Shown: piece by piece, positions 9,480-21,431 of the stretch
How the letters are laid out: every line of letters starts with the position of its first letter
Position numbering within the stretch: position 1 is the first letter of the stretch
NCBI GenBank assembly: GCA_003116995.1
Contig: BDSL01000049.1
Span: 496,001-560,000, forward strand
Source of the DNA: Yamagishiella unicocca
Lineage: Eukaryota; Chlorophyta; Chlorophyceae; Chlamydomonadales; Volvocaceae
DNA: 64,000 nucleotides
Direction: 5' to 3'
The notes under the pieces: generated by a model
The model's database searches: none
What the model was told of the DNA's origin: nothing
Seen by the model: only the letters and a program-made list of their open reading frames with translations
Translations under genes and position numbers: made by a program

Positions 9480-11250
9480 CGAAGGTGGTTGAGGTTACGG
9501 CCGCGTGGTCCGCCAGAAAGGCAAGCGAGGAGGGGCATGCCGTACGCCGCCGGGATGGCTAGCTCACCCTCCATAACGAAGCCGCACATGTCGGCTATGG
9601 TTTCGTACTTCACCCGCGGCATGCGCACGACGAAGTTAGGGTACTTCCGGCGGCGGGCATTCGTGTTGGCTGGCTGCCTCAAACGGGTTCTAAGGGCCGC
9701 ACCGCTGGCTCCGCCCAGTGGAGACCCCTCGCCTGGCACATTACTTTCCATGGGTTCATGCAGAGGCGCAGCTTGCGCCCTTCCTCGCTTTCGACGACGC
9801 GGATTCCGTTGACCACCATTGGGTGGCCCATGTCCCCAGTCCAGCGGGCTACGTACCATTCTCCGTTCCAAGGTCTTAGCCGCTTCCTGGGTGGCGAAAT
9901 CACGTGTTCTACCGCGCTCCCGTGGTTGTGGACTGCACAGGGTGAGGCGTCTTCCCTCTGATGAGAAAGTCCTCCGGGTCGCAGCCCGGTAACACTTGGA
10001 GCAAATCTGCAGCACGGTCGGTCCGCCGTTTCACTCGCTGTCGCAGGCTGAATTTCTCGTCTGGCCCCAGGACCCCTACGAATTCGAACTGTACCCGCTC
10101 CCTGTTCCAGGAGCTCCAGGACGGTCCGCTGCGCGGCTGCGAATGGCTTGGCACCGTTGGCCAGGGTGAAGTAGCTAACATCGCCAGGCTGTGAGGTTTT
10201 GAGCCAACAGCCCTGGCCTGAACTGCGCGGGGTATCGGAGCGCTGCTGCATGCAGCTGAAGTTTGGAGGCGGCGCTGGGCATTTGGTATACTCCGTCCTT
10301 TGTGCCCGACCTCTGCAGGTCTGCCCATATATGGTTGATCGAGTTTACACTCTCCGGGGTGCCTGCCGTACCCGCCGGGGTGCTGGGCTCAGGTTGGGCC
10401 CGCTCGAGTGGTTGTAGCGGCAGGAACGCAGGAGGCACTATCGGGTATAGTAGCGGGTCTACCTCCAGGTCGATCCACTCTAACCAATCTCCCGCTCCGC
10501 TCGTTTCCTGTTCCTCGTCTGCTTGCCCCCCGTCCTCCCAATGGCTAGCTCCTTGCACTTCGCATTTATCGTCTCCCCCTTCCTGCGGCCGACAGGGGCG
10601 GTGGCGGGTTCTATCCGTGGCGGAGTTGTCTGGTGCAACTTTGCTACGGGTGTATATAGCCCTCTGCCACCTAGCCCTCGGCCACCTAGCCGTTGCTAGT
10701 GTGGTCCTTCGGCCTATTACCTCGCCCGTCCCAGCCAACCACCGCCATCCTAACCAACTTCGTAGATTCGATGGCCTGGCCTCCCGTGGCTTGCTCTCCT
10801 CTGGCTACGGTTGCTGGTGGTCTACTCCACGGTCAATCGTCTCGCTCGTCCCTCCTGCCGCGCCCACTCTACTTGGGCTGGCTTTTGGTGAATTAGACCC
10901 GCTTGTCGGCGAGTACCTCCCAGCTCTGACCCTTGCTGGATGGGCCCGAACTCCGTGTACGGGCACTGTCCGGCGCGCGGGCAATGGCGTCGCGCCTAGG
11001 GACCCTATCACGCACACCCGGGGTTCCTTCAGCCTCAAGGCCGCACTTCTCAGGTCCCGGTTGGTGTTCTGTAGATGCAGATGCCCGCAGGGGTTTTGGC
11101 AGCCCCGCCACACACCGGGAGGGAGGTTTTGGGGGAGACCCGAAGGTCGGCACACAGAAGTTTGGTACAAAGGGAAGGAGGAGAGGAATGAAGCAGCACC
11201 TTGTTTGGGGACTGTGCGTGAGAGCCCATAGATGCGTTGCAAAGGGTTGC
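9480..11250 (-). mobile_element. Degenerate retrotransposon fragment, DIRS/gypsy-like reverse transcriptase remnant
   Basis: On the minus strand, about 9760-9900 encodes WYVARWTGDMGHPMVVNG followed by IRVVESEEGRKLRLCMNP. This resembles the start of a reverse-transcriptase palm region in volvocine retroelements. After a frame change, 9540-9650 encodes YPNFVVRMPRVKYETIADMC. Upstream, 9960-10740 has a gag-like stretch (QFEFVGVLGPDEKFSLRQRV, then KRRTDRAADLLQVLPG). The frames are shifted against each other and no terminal repeats were found, so the copy is dead and truncated. The boundaries are approximate. Assignment to DIRS rather than another retroelement class is a guess from motif style. Confidence 0.42.
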
Positions 11251-12890
11251 TGAAGAATGGACGATGTTACATTCATGTTAGCAGTGGGCCCAGCAGCGGC
11301 CATAGGGTAACTTGACTCAGCCACCAGCGACTGCGGTACATTGCAGGCCCGAACGCCTAATTCGGACAGCTCCCACCGTCAACAAAGGTACGGCACACAA
11401 AGAAACTGAGAGCCCTGCCGCTCCACCCCTCTCGTGTCTCTCCGGACAAAGCGGGCGTAGGTTCCTGTCAAGTCGAGTGTACTGTGCTCACACACCTCTC
11501 GTCGACGCTAGCGCGCACCGAACAGAGAGGGATCCACCAGGAAACCACATACACACATAAGCAACATATACACGGTGCTTCCCTCCCACCCACGCCTGTT
11601 ACTCCTTAGCCTCCCCTGCCTCCACTGGTAGCAGATGAACCCAAAGTTGCAACCGCCAACTTAACGGCGCCCTACCAGCCACCACCGACGTGCTGGCTGC
11701 ACAGATAGAGGCGCGTGCTGGGTTACAATGGGGCCCTGCCCCCTGCCCCCTGGCGGCTGATCTGATCTGGTCTGATCTGCATGCAGTCGGTCGATCGCAA
11801 CTTCGTGTTACGCGTCACAACTGGACGGTGTGGATCTTCCACCCGAACAGTGTCGCCGCCTCTCACCCCTTTCTTGGGCAGCCGTGGCCAGACCCGCGTA
11901 GGCAGGTAGGGCCAGGCAGGTTGGGCCTGCGCGGCATCACTTCCCCGGCCCCCCCCTCGGCCGTCCACAACCAGCAAGCCAGCCATAGCGCTCACCAGGC
12001 AATGCCTGACTTGCCGCCTTGCTGCGCCCCCCCCCCCGCCTACGCGGCGTGCGGCAGCACCGCCTCCTCCCCGCCAGGACGGGGCAGCTGAACACACTCA
12101 CCCAGCCCGAATGCAACACCTGCCCCCCTGGAGCTGGCACCCCGCGACCAGTCAGCCGTCAGGGCCTCCTACCTCCCCCCTCCATTACTTGCATCAACCT
12201 GCCCCACAAACCCGCCGCACGGTTGCCAACCCACGTGCGCCCGTGGGTCGGCAGTTAGGTCCCCTCTTGCTGTCGCCAATGTTGCTGCTGTTGCTGCTGC
12301 TACTTATATGCGCCCATAAGTGCTACGTCGCCCCTTGCCCCGGCTGCCCATTGCCTTCCCGCTCCCGCCAGCAATCGTAACCCTTGAATGAATCCTAACC
12401 CTGAACACCACCCCGCTTGGTCCAGCGCGCGCACTTCTGCCCCACCCACCCACCCGTCGGTCGACCCACCCGCCCATCTACGGCATCAGTGCAGACCGGC
12501 GGAGAGAGGGAGGGTCGGCCGGCAGCCGAACTCAGAGAGTTGTGGTGATGGTGATGGTGGCGGGCGAAGGAGCTCGGCGCTCGCAGCAGCAGCCGGGCCC
12601 CGTGGCCGCACTACGATCAACACACGTCCACCATACCTCCCTTCGAGCGACAGAGAGAGCCATCGTAACGGAGTCAGCTGCTGCCGGCGCTTCTCATCCG
12701 GCCCCTTGACTTCGGTGTCCCGTGGGCGAGCGAGCTGCAGCGGGATGACCCGCTAGCAGACGGCCTGCTGCTGCTGTTGCTGCTGTTGCTGCTATTGCTG
12801 CTATTGCTGCTACTGCCGTGGCCGCGGCTCGTGCCCTTGTCCCGCCAGTCTGCCGCCAGCACCTCCGCCACCCGCCGGCTCCACCACCCC
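11251..12890. other. Spacer and probable 3' region of the PDH kinase gene
   Basis: No supported gene. The sequence is C-rich with short frames only. It contains a CTG/TTG-rich run at 12767-12815, directly downstream of the kinase stop codon and so likely in its 3' untranslated region, and a similar CTG run at 12280-12302. Confidence 0.5.
12767..12815. repeat. CTG/TTG trinucleotide repeat
   Basis: About sixteen imperfect CTG/TTG/CTA triplets on the plus strand, 76 bp beyond the PDH kinase stop codon on that gene's sense strand. Confidence 0.85.
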
Positions 12891-15800
12891 TTACGGCAGC
12901 GGCTCCTGGCTGGTGCCCAGGCGGTTGAGATGAAGGTAGGCGTCAGTGCCGTACCCCTCCATCGAGATGATCTGCAGGTCGCCGCCGAAGTACCTGAGCG
13001 GGCGGCGGTGGTTGTGGTGGCGGGTTGTGGTGTTGTGGTGGTTGCGGTGGTTGTGATGGCGGTTAATAAGGCCCTGCCTTGGGTAGCCAGGGCGCGGTGG
13101 CGCGTAGGCGAGCTACCCGGCTGGTCCTACCCGGCCAGGAGGGTCACGACCCTGCCCCACCACCACACTCTCTGGACCCCGCCCGCCCTCCTCCCTGGAC
13201 CCCGCCCCCCCTGCTCCCCACCTGGCATACAGCCGGCTGATGGGCAGGCCGTACCCGTACCCGGCCAGCACCACGGGGCCACTGTCCGCGTCGTCCACGT
13301 GGCGGGGGTCCACCGGGCTGCAGGGAGGGGAGGGTTCGAGGAAGACCCGTGGATGCCCGAAAAAACCGTTTAGAACAGACGCTTTGAGATGCATGCCGGA
13401 GAGGGGAGGGGGGGCCCCAGAGTAGCAGCAGGAGGCGGGTGAGAAGAGGAAGCGCGGACGCGAAGGACCCGTGGCCGTGCTCAGTGCTTCGACTTTCGTT
13501 CCTTGACACGCAGAGGACTCGGGCTGCTCCAGACGCCGAGTGCTCTACCATGTGCTCGAACCATGGCCTGCCCCCGTGGCCCCCAGCCCCAGCCCGCCGG
13601 CCCCACCTCTTGGCTGTTGAGTACAAGTACGTCCAGATGTTGGCTAGGCCGCTGCGGGGGATGCCACCGCCCTCGTCGCTGACCTTGAGGGTCACGTCCT
13701 CGCCGCCCTCCGCGACCACCAGCCTGAACACACGTGCGAGAAGGGTGTCAAGCCAGGTACTGCGAGCAGGGGGTTGAGGGTCCACCAAGAAGGCCCTCCC
13801 CGCAGCGGTCAGCGACCCCCCCAGGTACCTCGCCCCACGTGATGAGGTTCAGGTAATGGGTGGGCTACCCCACCTGATGGGCGGTTCCTAAGCTTCCCCA
13901 CCTGATGGGCGGTGCCGGGTCGTCGCTGTCTGAGAAGCGGTCCTGAACCGCGCGGAGACTGTTCTTGACAAGCTCAAACAGCATGTGGTGCAGATGGGAC
14001 GGCACGTACGGAAACGTGAAGTCAGGGCTGCCGTACACCGACACCTGGGTGGGGCACGGAGGGAAGGCCGTCGTACGGGGTGTAATCGTGTGAGGCCTCA
14101 GGAAGGTGACGGGGTCACGATGAAGGCATGAACCCCTTTGAAACGTTTTTGGGCCTTCAGTTAACGACGCTTCCTCTTTTGCAGCACCCGCATCACTGGG
14201 TCGCCACATCCCCAGCCACCCGCCGCCGCACCTCCGGCGCGTCCCCATATTCCCGCATGCAGATGGAGCGGGCGTCGTTGATGGCGTCCTGCGCCACCAG
14301 CACCGGCGAGCACCGAGTGCAGATGAGGCCGATGTGGTTGGACTTAGGCGGCTCATGCAGGGCGATATGCTGGCCTGCAGGTGGAGAGGGGCCCAGCAGC
14401 GTGGGACGGGTCGGGGGAAACTCGAAGGGGGGGGATCCGGGGTGGTGGAGATCCGTCCAGCACGGACCGTGGGCCGTCAGCCCCGACTCCGCTGTTTTTC
14501 CCCTGCTGCCTAGTTGTTAGAACGTTAATAGCATCGCCATCAGCGTCTTTGCAAATCATGTACGGCAAGTGTGGGACTCCTCGAAATTAGTATCTACATG
14601 GAATCAAAAAGTGGATGGTGTGATTGCATACGTCTTGAAGAGTCCATGGTAAACGTTTGGTGACATTTGGTGAAGTCCCTGTACAATTGCTGCCATCCCT
14701 AGCATTTCAGTACAAGCAAACCATGGTGCATTGTCAGGGCCTTTTGCAAATCTGACCGAATTCCAAATAGTGGAGAGTCTGATTATACATGCCACACCCG
14801 GGCCCCCCCTCACCGATAAGGATGCGGATACCGATGCGGCTCAGGTAGAAGCCGTCCAGGAACTGGTGGATCTCCGGCAGCTCCGTCAGCCGCTGCTGGG
14901 CCCGCAGCTCCTCGCGCAGCTCCCCGACTCCCTTGGCCATCACGGGCACCGCGTTGGCGTGGCTGGCGGCAGGAGAAGCAGGAGGGAGGCGGCAGGAGAA
15001 GCAGGAGGGAGGCGGCAGGAGAAGCAGGAGGGAGGCGGCAGGAGGAGGTTGGGGGCAGAGCGGCGTGTCAATGGCGGTCATTGCCGGCCAAACCAGCTCA
15101 CTTCCCCCTAGACACCGCCGTCTATGCTGGGCGGCGCGGGGTCGGAGCACGGCTCGAGTCCTACACACATGTCTGCCTGCCGCCTGCTGCCCTGCCCCCC
15201 GCCCGTCCCTTCCGCCCATCCCCCCCTGTCATCATGAACTCCTCCCAACCGCCTATGTACGACTACAGCCTCCGGGTTTCGTCTAGTCCTTCCCCCGCGC
15301 GGATTTCCCCTAACCCCCCCGTCCCAGCCCCCGGCCCCACCGGCGGTACACGTGCCGCAGCATCTCCGTAAACTTGAGCTCGTCCGATATGTCTCGTACG
15401 GCAGGGAAACAGCGCAGGTCCCGGAACGACTCCACGTACCAATCGCGAACCTGGTTGGACAGGGGGCAGGGGCCGCGCGGGGAGTGTAAGCGACACATAA
15501 TGTTACGAGGCGTTAGGCAGGGGGGTACGTCGTCGGGGTGGGTTAGGGGCTGGGCGGGCGGCGTGGTGCCTGCATCGTGTGCTGCAGGGTGTCGTGCAGC
15601 ACAGTACAGCGCGCAGCACAGCGCACCGCAGCACAGCGCAGCGCAGCACAACGCCGTGTGGCGCCCAGCACCCGGCGACCCCGCCGCGACACCCCATCCG
15701 CGCCGTAACCCCTCAGTGCCCCGCCGCGGGGTTGCGGCGCCTGTGCAGCACCCGGTACCGTAACAGGCGCCACAGATTGCACCGCTTCCTCAATGGTGCG

Positions 15801-16591
15801 GGATGTGCTGGTGTGACGTGTTCATGCGGGCCCCACCCCTCCACACTCACACCACTACCAGTCAGGGCCGACCCGGTGCAGTTGAGAGCCGGGTGGGACT
15901 CCCGCACCACCCGAGACCACTGATCAGCCGCCAGCAGCAGCATTGGAACCCAACCCGCTGCTGGGACCCCTGAGCACTGTGTTTTGCTACCCCCTTCCCC
16001 TTGCCTCTTCCCCTCTTCTCCCCCTCTTCCTTTGCTATAGACAGCTGCAGCTGCCTAGCCGGGCGGTGCATCTTCGTGCGTGGCGGTGGTTGGTGGCGTG
16101 CGGATGTGTGAGGAGGTGGTCGGTGGCTAGTTAGTTGCAGGCAAGGCCGGGCGAGGAGGGGGGGCCCCCAAGGAATACCCGCCTTTGCACCACACACACA
16201 GCGCGCTTCCCCATGCCACGAGTGCCGTACCCCGGGTAGCCCGGCCTACCTGGAGTATCGGCTTCTTAGCGGACAGACCGTAAGGGAGGTTCTCAAGCTC
16301 AGCTACGCGGTGTGCCAGGCGCACCGGCAGCTCCTTGTGTAGAAACTGGGCGGATAGCAGCATCTGCCGCTCAATGGGGTTTTGCCCAAAGTCCAACATG
16401 TATTTAAGGCTGACGCCCGTTTGCTTCTTCAGCGCGTGGCCAAAAATGTCATCGACGAGCTCTTTGTTGAACGAGTCGATGAGGCGCACGTTGACAATTG
16501 GGCGTGACGCAACGGCGGCAGCCCGTGCAATTCCCCTGACAGCGAAGCCGAAGCCAGAGAAGATTACGGGGGCTGCCGCAGATGGTATCAT
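12891..16591 (-). CDS. PDK: Pyruvate dehydrogenase (acetyl-transferring) kinase, mitochondrial
   Basis: Eight exons in phase: 16591-16250, 15450-15341, 14962-14814, 14374-14232, 14044-13902, 13723-13607, 13317-13222 and 12993-12891, giving 400 residues. The product phosphorylates and inactivates the E1 alpha subunit of the mitochondrial pyruvate dehydrogenase complex. The N-terminal half has the helical domain with LKYMLDFGQNP and RHVYRRHANAVPVMAKGV. The GHKL ATPase half has the N-box in FELVKNSLRAVQ (about residue 272), the G1 box DEGGGIP (about 313), STAK, and the G2 box AGYGYGLPISRLYARYFGGD (from about 353). It ends EGYGTDAYLHLNRL...EPLP, the plant-type C-terminus. The start was taken at the first in-frame ATG, in MIPSAAAPVIFSGFGF; this leaves a short hydrophobic/basic leader usable for mitochondrial import. 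ATP-citrate lyase lies next to it on the same strand. Confidence 0.95.
13337..13402 (+). repeat. Dispersed intronic element copy, PDH kinase intron 6
   Basis: Contains GAGGAAGACCCGTGGATGCC, then a run of A, CCGTTT, GAACAGACG and GATGCATGC. The same ordered blocks recur in introns of other genes in this window (20338, 32248, 32708, 37058). It is antisense to the host gene. Confidence 0.8.
14965..15045. repeat. Tandem AGGAGGCGGCAGGAGAAGC repeats in PDH kinase intron 2
   Basis: Purine-rich units of about 20 bp repeated roughly four times, directly adjoining the acceptor of exon 3 on the gene's own strand, where they form its pyrimidine tract. Confidence 0.85.
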
Positions 16592-18777
16592 GGTTACGAG
16601 CGAGCGTTTGTAGCCTGCCGGGGCGTCCGCCACCCAGGCCGGCGACTAGCCAACGAAGAGCAATCCAGCTCAAAAATGATATAGTGAAATGATGCCTAAA
16701 TTGAGGGTATGCACGTAGGTGCGACAGACGGTAAATGCGGTGGCCTCATACGTTAAAGTCCAGCCGCCCGTGTGAACCTAGACAGGGTAACGGAGTTTGA
16801 TAAGTAGAAAAACGTAAACGATGTGGAGTGTGCAAATAGGGGCGCTGAATGTGCTGAAACAGAGGGTTGTTGGGCCATGTCCGCCGTTTGCATGCGTGTA
16901 CAGCGCGAGTCGCCTTTTCACAGGCATGGCCTAGTAGCCATATGCAATTGCCCGTATGACGCATAACAAGTACTTCCTCTGGTACAAACGCCAGGTGGTG
17001 TTGCCCTTCCAGGTGCGCACTTTGACGAGGCTCGGGTTTCCAACACGAAGTTGGTGTCATATCTCGTTGTGCATTGTTCATTCGCGTGTACCTGGCAAAG
17101 ACCGATAGTTTCAGCGCCAAATAATAGGTGTGCCCAAGGAATGTGCAGGAACCCCAGTCCGCATGTGTTGCGCCATGTACCGGTTAGGTCACGCGAGGTT
17201 GGACTTCAGGAAACTGTGCAACCGCACTATTTCCTCAGACCGTAGCATTAGTGATAATGGGCTTGCGCTCTGTTGGAAGTGCCGGGACGTGGAATGACGC
17301 GCGGAAGACGCAGGAGCTCCCGAGGGATGCCAGTGGAAGGAGCTTGGTGGGCTTGCTCAAGTACTCCACATTAATCTAAATGCAGTGCAGTCGCAGTTGC
17401 ACTTGCATCCATAGGTTGGCCCTGGGGTCTGTTTCTCGAGACGTTCGGTACTAGAAGTTTACCTTCTCAGTCTATTTCGCGCCTACTATATATGCGCATT
17501 GCGGATAAGTACTGGGAGACATCGGGGACCGCGCCCAACAAGGCGGCCGGTCACGTAGGGCTTGCCTTGGCAAGAGTCGGATCACAGTGCTGTCCACGCA
17601 TGCGCGTTTAGAGCGGCGTCACCTGCGGCATTTCGTTCGCTGTCAGCCCTGCGTCTTACTCTCGTACGCGTGTTGGACCATCGCAACCAATCGGTTACCC
17701 TGGCCTCACGTCGCTGGCGCTGGCGCGCAGCACCAACCTCCTCTTTTCCTTCTCCGCGGTTTGGATCGAGGCGACCCGCCCGTTGCACCTTATTCCCCTA
17801 CTACCCTCCTAGACCGGGTGCGTTGCTCCCAGCGCCGCCGTCACCTACCAGGTTCCTTACCCTTCCCTTTCCGTTTCCTGCGTCCCGTCCCCGCTCGCCC
17901 CAAGCCACAGCCATGTTGCCCGCTGTCACCGAAAGATCATGCCGGCATACGCACATAACGTGCTCATAACGCCGTGGGGATGCGGCCTCCTGGCGGGACT
18001 TCCGAGCCCCGTCCCGCCTGGCTCAGCTCAAGGAGCGGGGCTACGGCCGAGCTAACCGCACAACAGCAGCCTCCCCACGTGCATTTACAGCAGCACCCAG
18101 GACGGTGCGTTTACTGCACTGCAAGGATTTGATGCACAATGCCGTCTATGCCGAGCTTCAGGAAAAACAAGCCACGTGTGGAAATGTTAGGCCGTGTCCC
18201 TTCTGTTCAAATTGCCAGCTAGAGGGCACAGATGGTGACAGACCAGATGCATGTAGTGGCCCCCTCGCTGCTCGCATGCATCGTACACCGTCCAACAGCT
18301 CCGCAATGTGCGCCCTTTGTTCACCTCAGGACAGTCGGCCGTTAGGTCGACTAGGGTTGATTGGCAGCAGAGATATGACCTACCGACCCACCACTCAACC
18401 AACAACCACCTAAAACCGACATCACCTGACAACCCTCCTGAAACAAATAAATAATTCCTCCCAGCCAGCCTCCAAAACAGCTGGTTCCACCCCTAACCAA
18501 CGCAGTGAGCGGCACACATAACGCACAACGCCATACTCAGCCCACAACGACAAGGAAGACGAACAAACGGACCCCTTTGGGTGTTCGCAGGCTCCAGAAC
18601 ATGCAGCGTAGTGCGCTCTCCCGAGTCAGCTACACCACCGCCGGCACCGTAAGTGCCCTCCAGAAGCCGGCCGGTCAGCCGGTCAATGAGCCGCGGCTCC
18701 GAACGCGGCCACGCGGGTGTCCCTCCCTGCCGCGGCCACTCGGGTGTTCCTTCCTGCCTCGCCCCCCACCCCTTCCC
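16592..18777. other. Spacer between PDH kinase and ATP-citrate lyase
   Basis: Holds the PDH kinase promoter (just above 16591) and the 3' region of the ATP-citrate lyase gene. Frames of 60-135 residues at 17562-17969 are arginine/proline-rich and show no family features. A minor stretch near 17980-18060 (plus strand, including RLAQLKERGYG) looks faintly like retroelement gag but is too short to call. Confidence 0.5.
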
Positions 18778-21431
18778 TCACGCGCCGTCCTGCTGGCGGA
18801 GGTACTCGATGGCCTCCGCGCAGATGCCCGTCATGGAGCTCTCGGGGCCGTACACGCTGATGGGCACCCCCAGCTCGTCGCCGAGGCTGCGCATCAGCTC
18901 TAGCCCCTTCTGGTAGTTTGGGCCGCCTCGCCGCACGAAAATGCGAACCTTGGCGGCCTGGGGGGATGGGGAGAGCGAATGCGCGGCGGCGGGTTGGGCA
19001 GCGTGTTTGTCGTATACCGAGGCGCGTGCTGGCGTGTGGCGGCGGAGAAATGGGGCATCCAACTTCAAACCCGAAGCCCTGGCTTAACTAAGTTAGGCTT
19101 TACTCCTCATTAAGAGTCCAGAGCTCCAGACCCCTGGCTACAAACATCTACAACCCCGCTCCCCCTTCCCCTCCGCCTTCTCGCCTGCAGCGCCGCCTTC
19201 TTCTCCTTTAGTGCCTGGATGATGCCAATGAAAGTGGCCGCCACGTCGGTAAAGTTGGCGATGCCGCCGCCGATGAGCAGTGCCCGGCCGCGGCCATCCG
19301 CGTGCGAAGTGGCGCACTCGAGGACCGTGCGGGCGTACTGGTAGGTCTCGGAGGTGTTGGGGGCGCCGCTGTACTCGCCGTAGTTACTGCGGGCGGGGGG
19401 TTGGGGTAAGGAGTGGGGCCAGGGGTGGGGCGAGGAAACCGTTGGACACCGTTAAGTAAACCGAAAGAGGAAACGGAAACTACCGGGAAAAGAGCTTGGG
19501 CGACGCGTTTCGGGAGCCGGGGCCAGGTGGGGAAGCGGGGTGGCGAGGAGGCCCAGTGGCGAAGAGGGGGGGAGCGGGTTGGCCAGAGGAGGCGAGGGAT
19601 TCCTAGCTGCAGCTGCACCCTCACCCCAGCTCCTGCGAGAAGCCCAGGTCGGCGATGGTGTCCGTGTAGATGACCGACGCGCCGCCTCCCGCCACCATGA
19701 GCCACACGCGGCCCGAGGGGTTGAGCACCGTGAACTTGAGCGATGCGCCCGTGGCCTCGTCCAGTGCCGATATCTTCTCCTCCGCGGACGTCATGCAGCG
19801 GCCGAAAGGCAGCGGGAACTCCAGCTCGTGGCCATCCGTGTTCCACTTGGCGCCGCTGCGGTACTTGGCGGTGTCGTCCAGCTCCACCCGCATGTCCAGG
19901 GGGAAGGGCTGGCCAGAGGCGTCAAGCGTCCTGTAGGGGGCGGGATGGCGGTTGGGTCCGGGAGGGGGGTCGTTGTGAACTAGGTGGCGGAGCTAAGAGC
20001 GAGGTGACGTCGGGGCGTGTCCGGGGCCAGCGGGTCCGGGAGGTGTCAGGGTTTGGGGCCGGGATGGGCCAGGGAAGGGGAGGGTGCTGGTTTCAGCAGG
20101 GGCCGCCTCCCATGTCGTACATACCATGGGTTCATCTCCAGCAGCGTGCAGTCCAGGTCATCAAACACGGCGAATGTGGCCAGGATGAAGCGCTCCAGGG
20201 CGGGCCGCGACTCCAGAGCCAGGCCAGCGATGAGGGGCGCCACGGTGGTGGAGTTCAGCGGGGCGTCTAGCGTGTCCAGGACCACGGTGCGGAGCTTGTC
20301 CCAGTTCTGCGGGGGCCAGGGGTGGCGAGAGGGCCCGGTTACACGACATTCGAGGAAGACCCGGTTACACGACATTCGAGGAAGACCCGTGGATGCCCGA
20401 AAAAACCGGCGAGCAGACAGGAGACGGGGGATGGGGTCGGGAGGTGGGGGGGCGCAGGTGTGTGTATGTGTGGTTTAGGAGCAAGGGGTGAGGGAAGGAC
20501 GGGTCCGATGGGCAAGCGGGGAAGGCAACTGGACGAGCTGGGGAAGGGGGCCGGGGAAAGGGAGGCGTCAAGGCTGGCGCGAGCAGCGCGCAGGGCGCGA
20601 AGCGGGTGGTTCAACACGGGCCCACCTCCTCAATGTGTATTCCTCCTGCTTCGCTGAAGGCAATCTCCCAGCCGTTGCGGGTGGAGGTGATGGACAGATA
20701 GAACTCTTCGGTGTGCGGCACGAAGGGCTCGATGAGGAAGGTGGTGATGGGGCCGGTGCAGCCATTGACCGTGACGGACCGGTTCAGCCGCTGGCTAGCA
20801 AAGTCCACAGCCTGGGGGCCACGCAAACGGGTCCAGCAGGGTCGGTCGGTCCAGGCGAGCGCGCGGGTTGCGCGAAACACTCCCGGCCCGCACCGGGACG
20901 GCGCTCGTTCCCATGTAACTGTGATCGGCAGCTGTCACCACACGACAGCCCCCCTTCAGGATGCTTCGCGTTCCAACTAAGTGGGGAACCTCCCTCCCGC
21001 AGCTCAACAGCTTAGCTTGCCTGTGAGAAGTCCAGGTTGAGGCCGACCAAGTCGTTCTTGCCACGTTGGCCGAACAGCATATCCGGCTTCACCACAAGGC
21101 GCGTGTTTCCCATCCATGGGTTGCTGTTGAGTAGGTCCGACGGGTTGGTGGCAGCCGTGAACTGCACGACCTGTTCACGTCATGCAATGAAGTTCACGTG
21201 GGCGTTTTGGCTCGTCAGGAGATTTTTTCCAGCGCATTGCAATTACCACGTGTATCCTGGACGCCCGGTTGAGACTCTGCGATGCCTTATGCCTACGCCT
21301 CAGGCAAGAAGTCGTGGATCGCTCAACACAAGCATGCTTACCTGAATTGGGAGATCGATGCCAGCCAGACGCTTAAAATGCGCCTTTAGAAGACGCTTGG
21401 CATCATACTCGCGAATCTTCTTGCGTGCCAT
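18778..21431 (-). CDS. ACLA: ATP-citrate lyase (synthase) subunit A, cytosolic
   Basis: Seven exons in phase: 21431-21342, 21170-21021, 20811-20626, 20306-20125, 19930-19625, 19386-19185 and 18957-18778, giving 431 residues. Plant and algal subunit A has about 423. With subunit B it makes cytosolic acetyl-CoA and oxaloacetate from citrate, CoA and ATP. Landmarks in order are [136 protein letters not shown] and [19 protein letters not shown]. These are the ATP-grasp (succinyl-CoA-synthetase beta-like) and CoA-ligase features of the A chain. Introns 2 and 6 have GC rather than GT donors (CAG/GCAAGC and CAG/GCGAGA). Subunit B is not in the window. Confidence 0.96.
20338..20409 (+). repeat. Dispersed intronic element copy, ATP-citrate lyase intron 3
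   Basis: The block GGTTACACGACATTCGAGGA occurs twice in tandem, followed by AGACCCGTGGATGCCCGAAA and ACCGG. The second half matches the copy at 13337-13402 nearly base for base. It is antisense to the host gene. Confidence 0.8.

Noticed and set aside
13144..13788. Single 214-residue minus-strand frame covering PDH kinase exons
   Set aside because: It contains one true exon (RLVVAEGGEDV...) but then reads through introns; the phase-consistent eight-exon model gives the full kinase.
15579..15782. Alanine/cysteine-rich frames around CAGCACAGCGCAGC
   Set aside because: They are simple-sequence translations inside PDH kinase intron 1.
16592..16633. Upstream extension of PDH kinase to a GTG-initiated frame (ADAPAGYKRSLVT)
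   Set aside because: Nuclear genes start at ATG; the first in-frame ATG is at 16591 and leaves a suitable leader.
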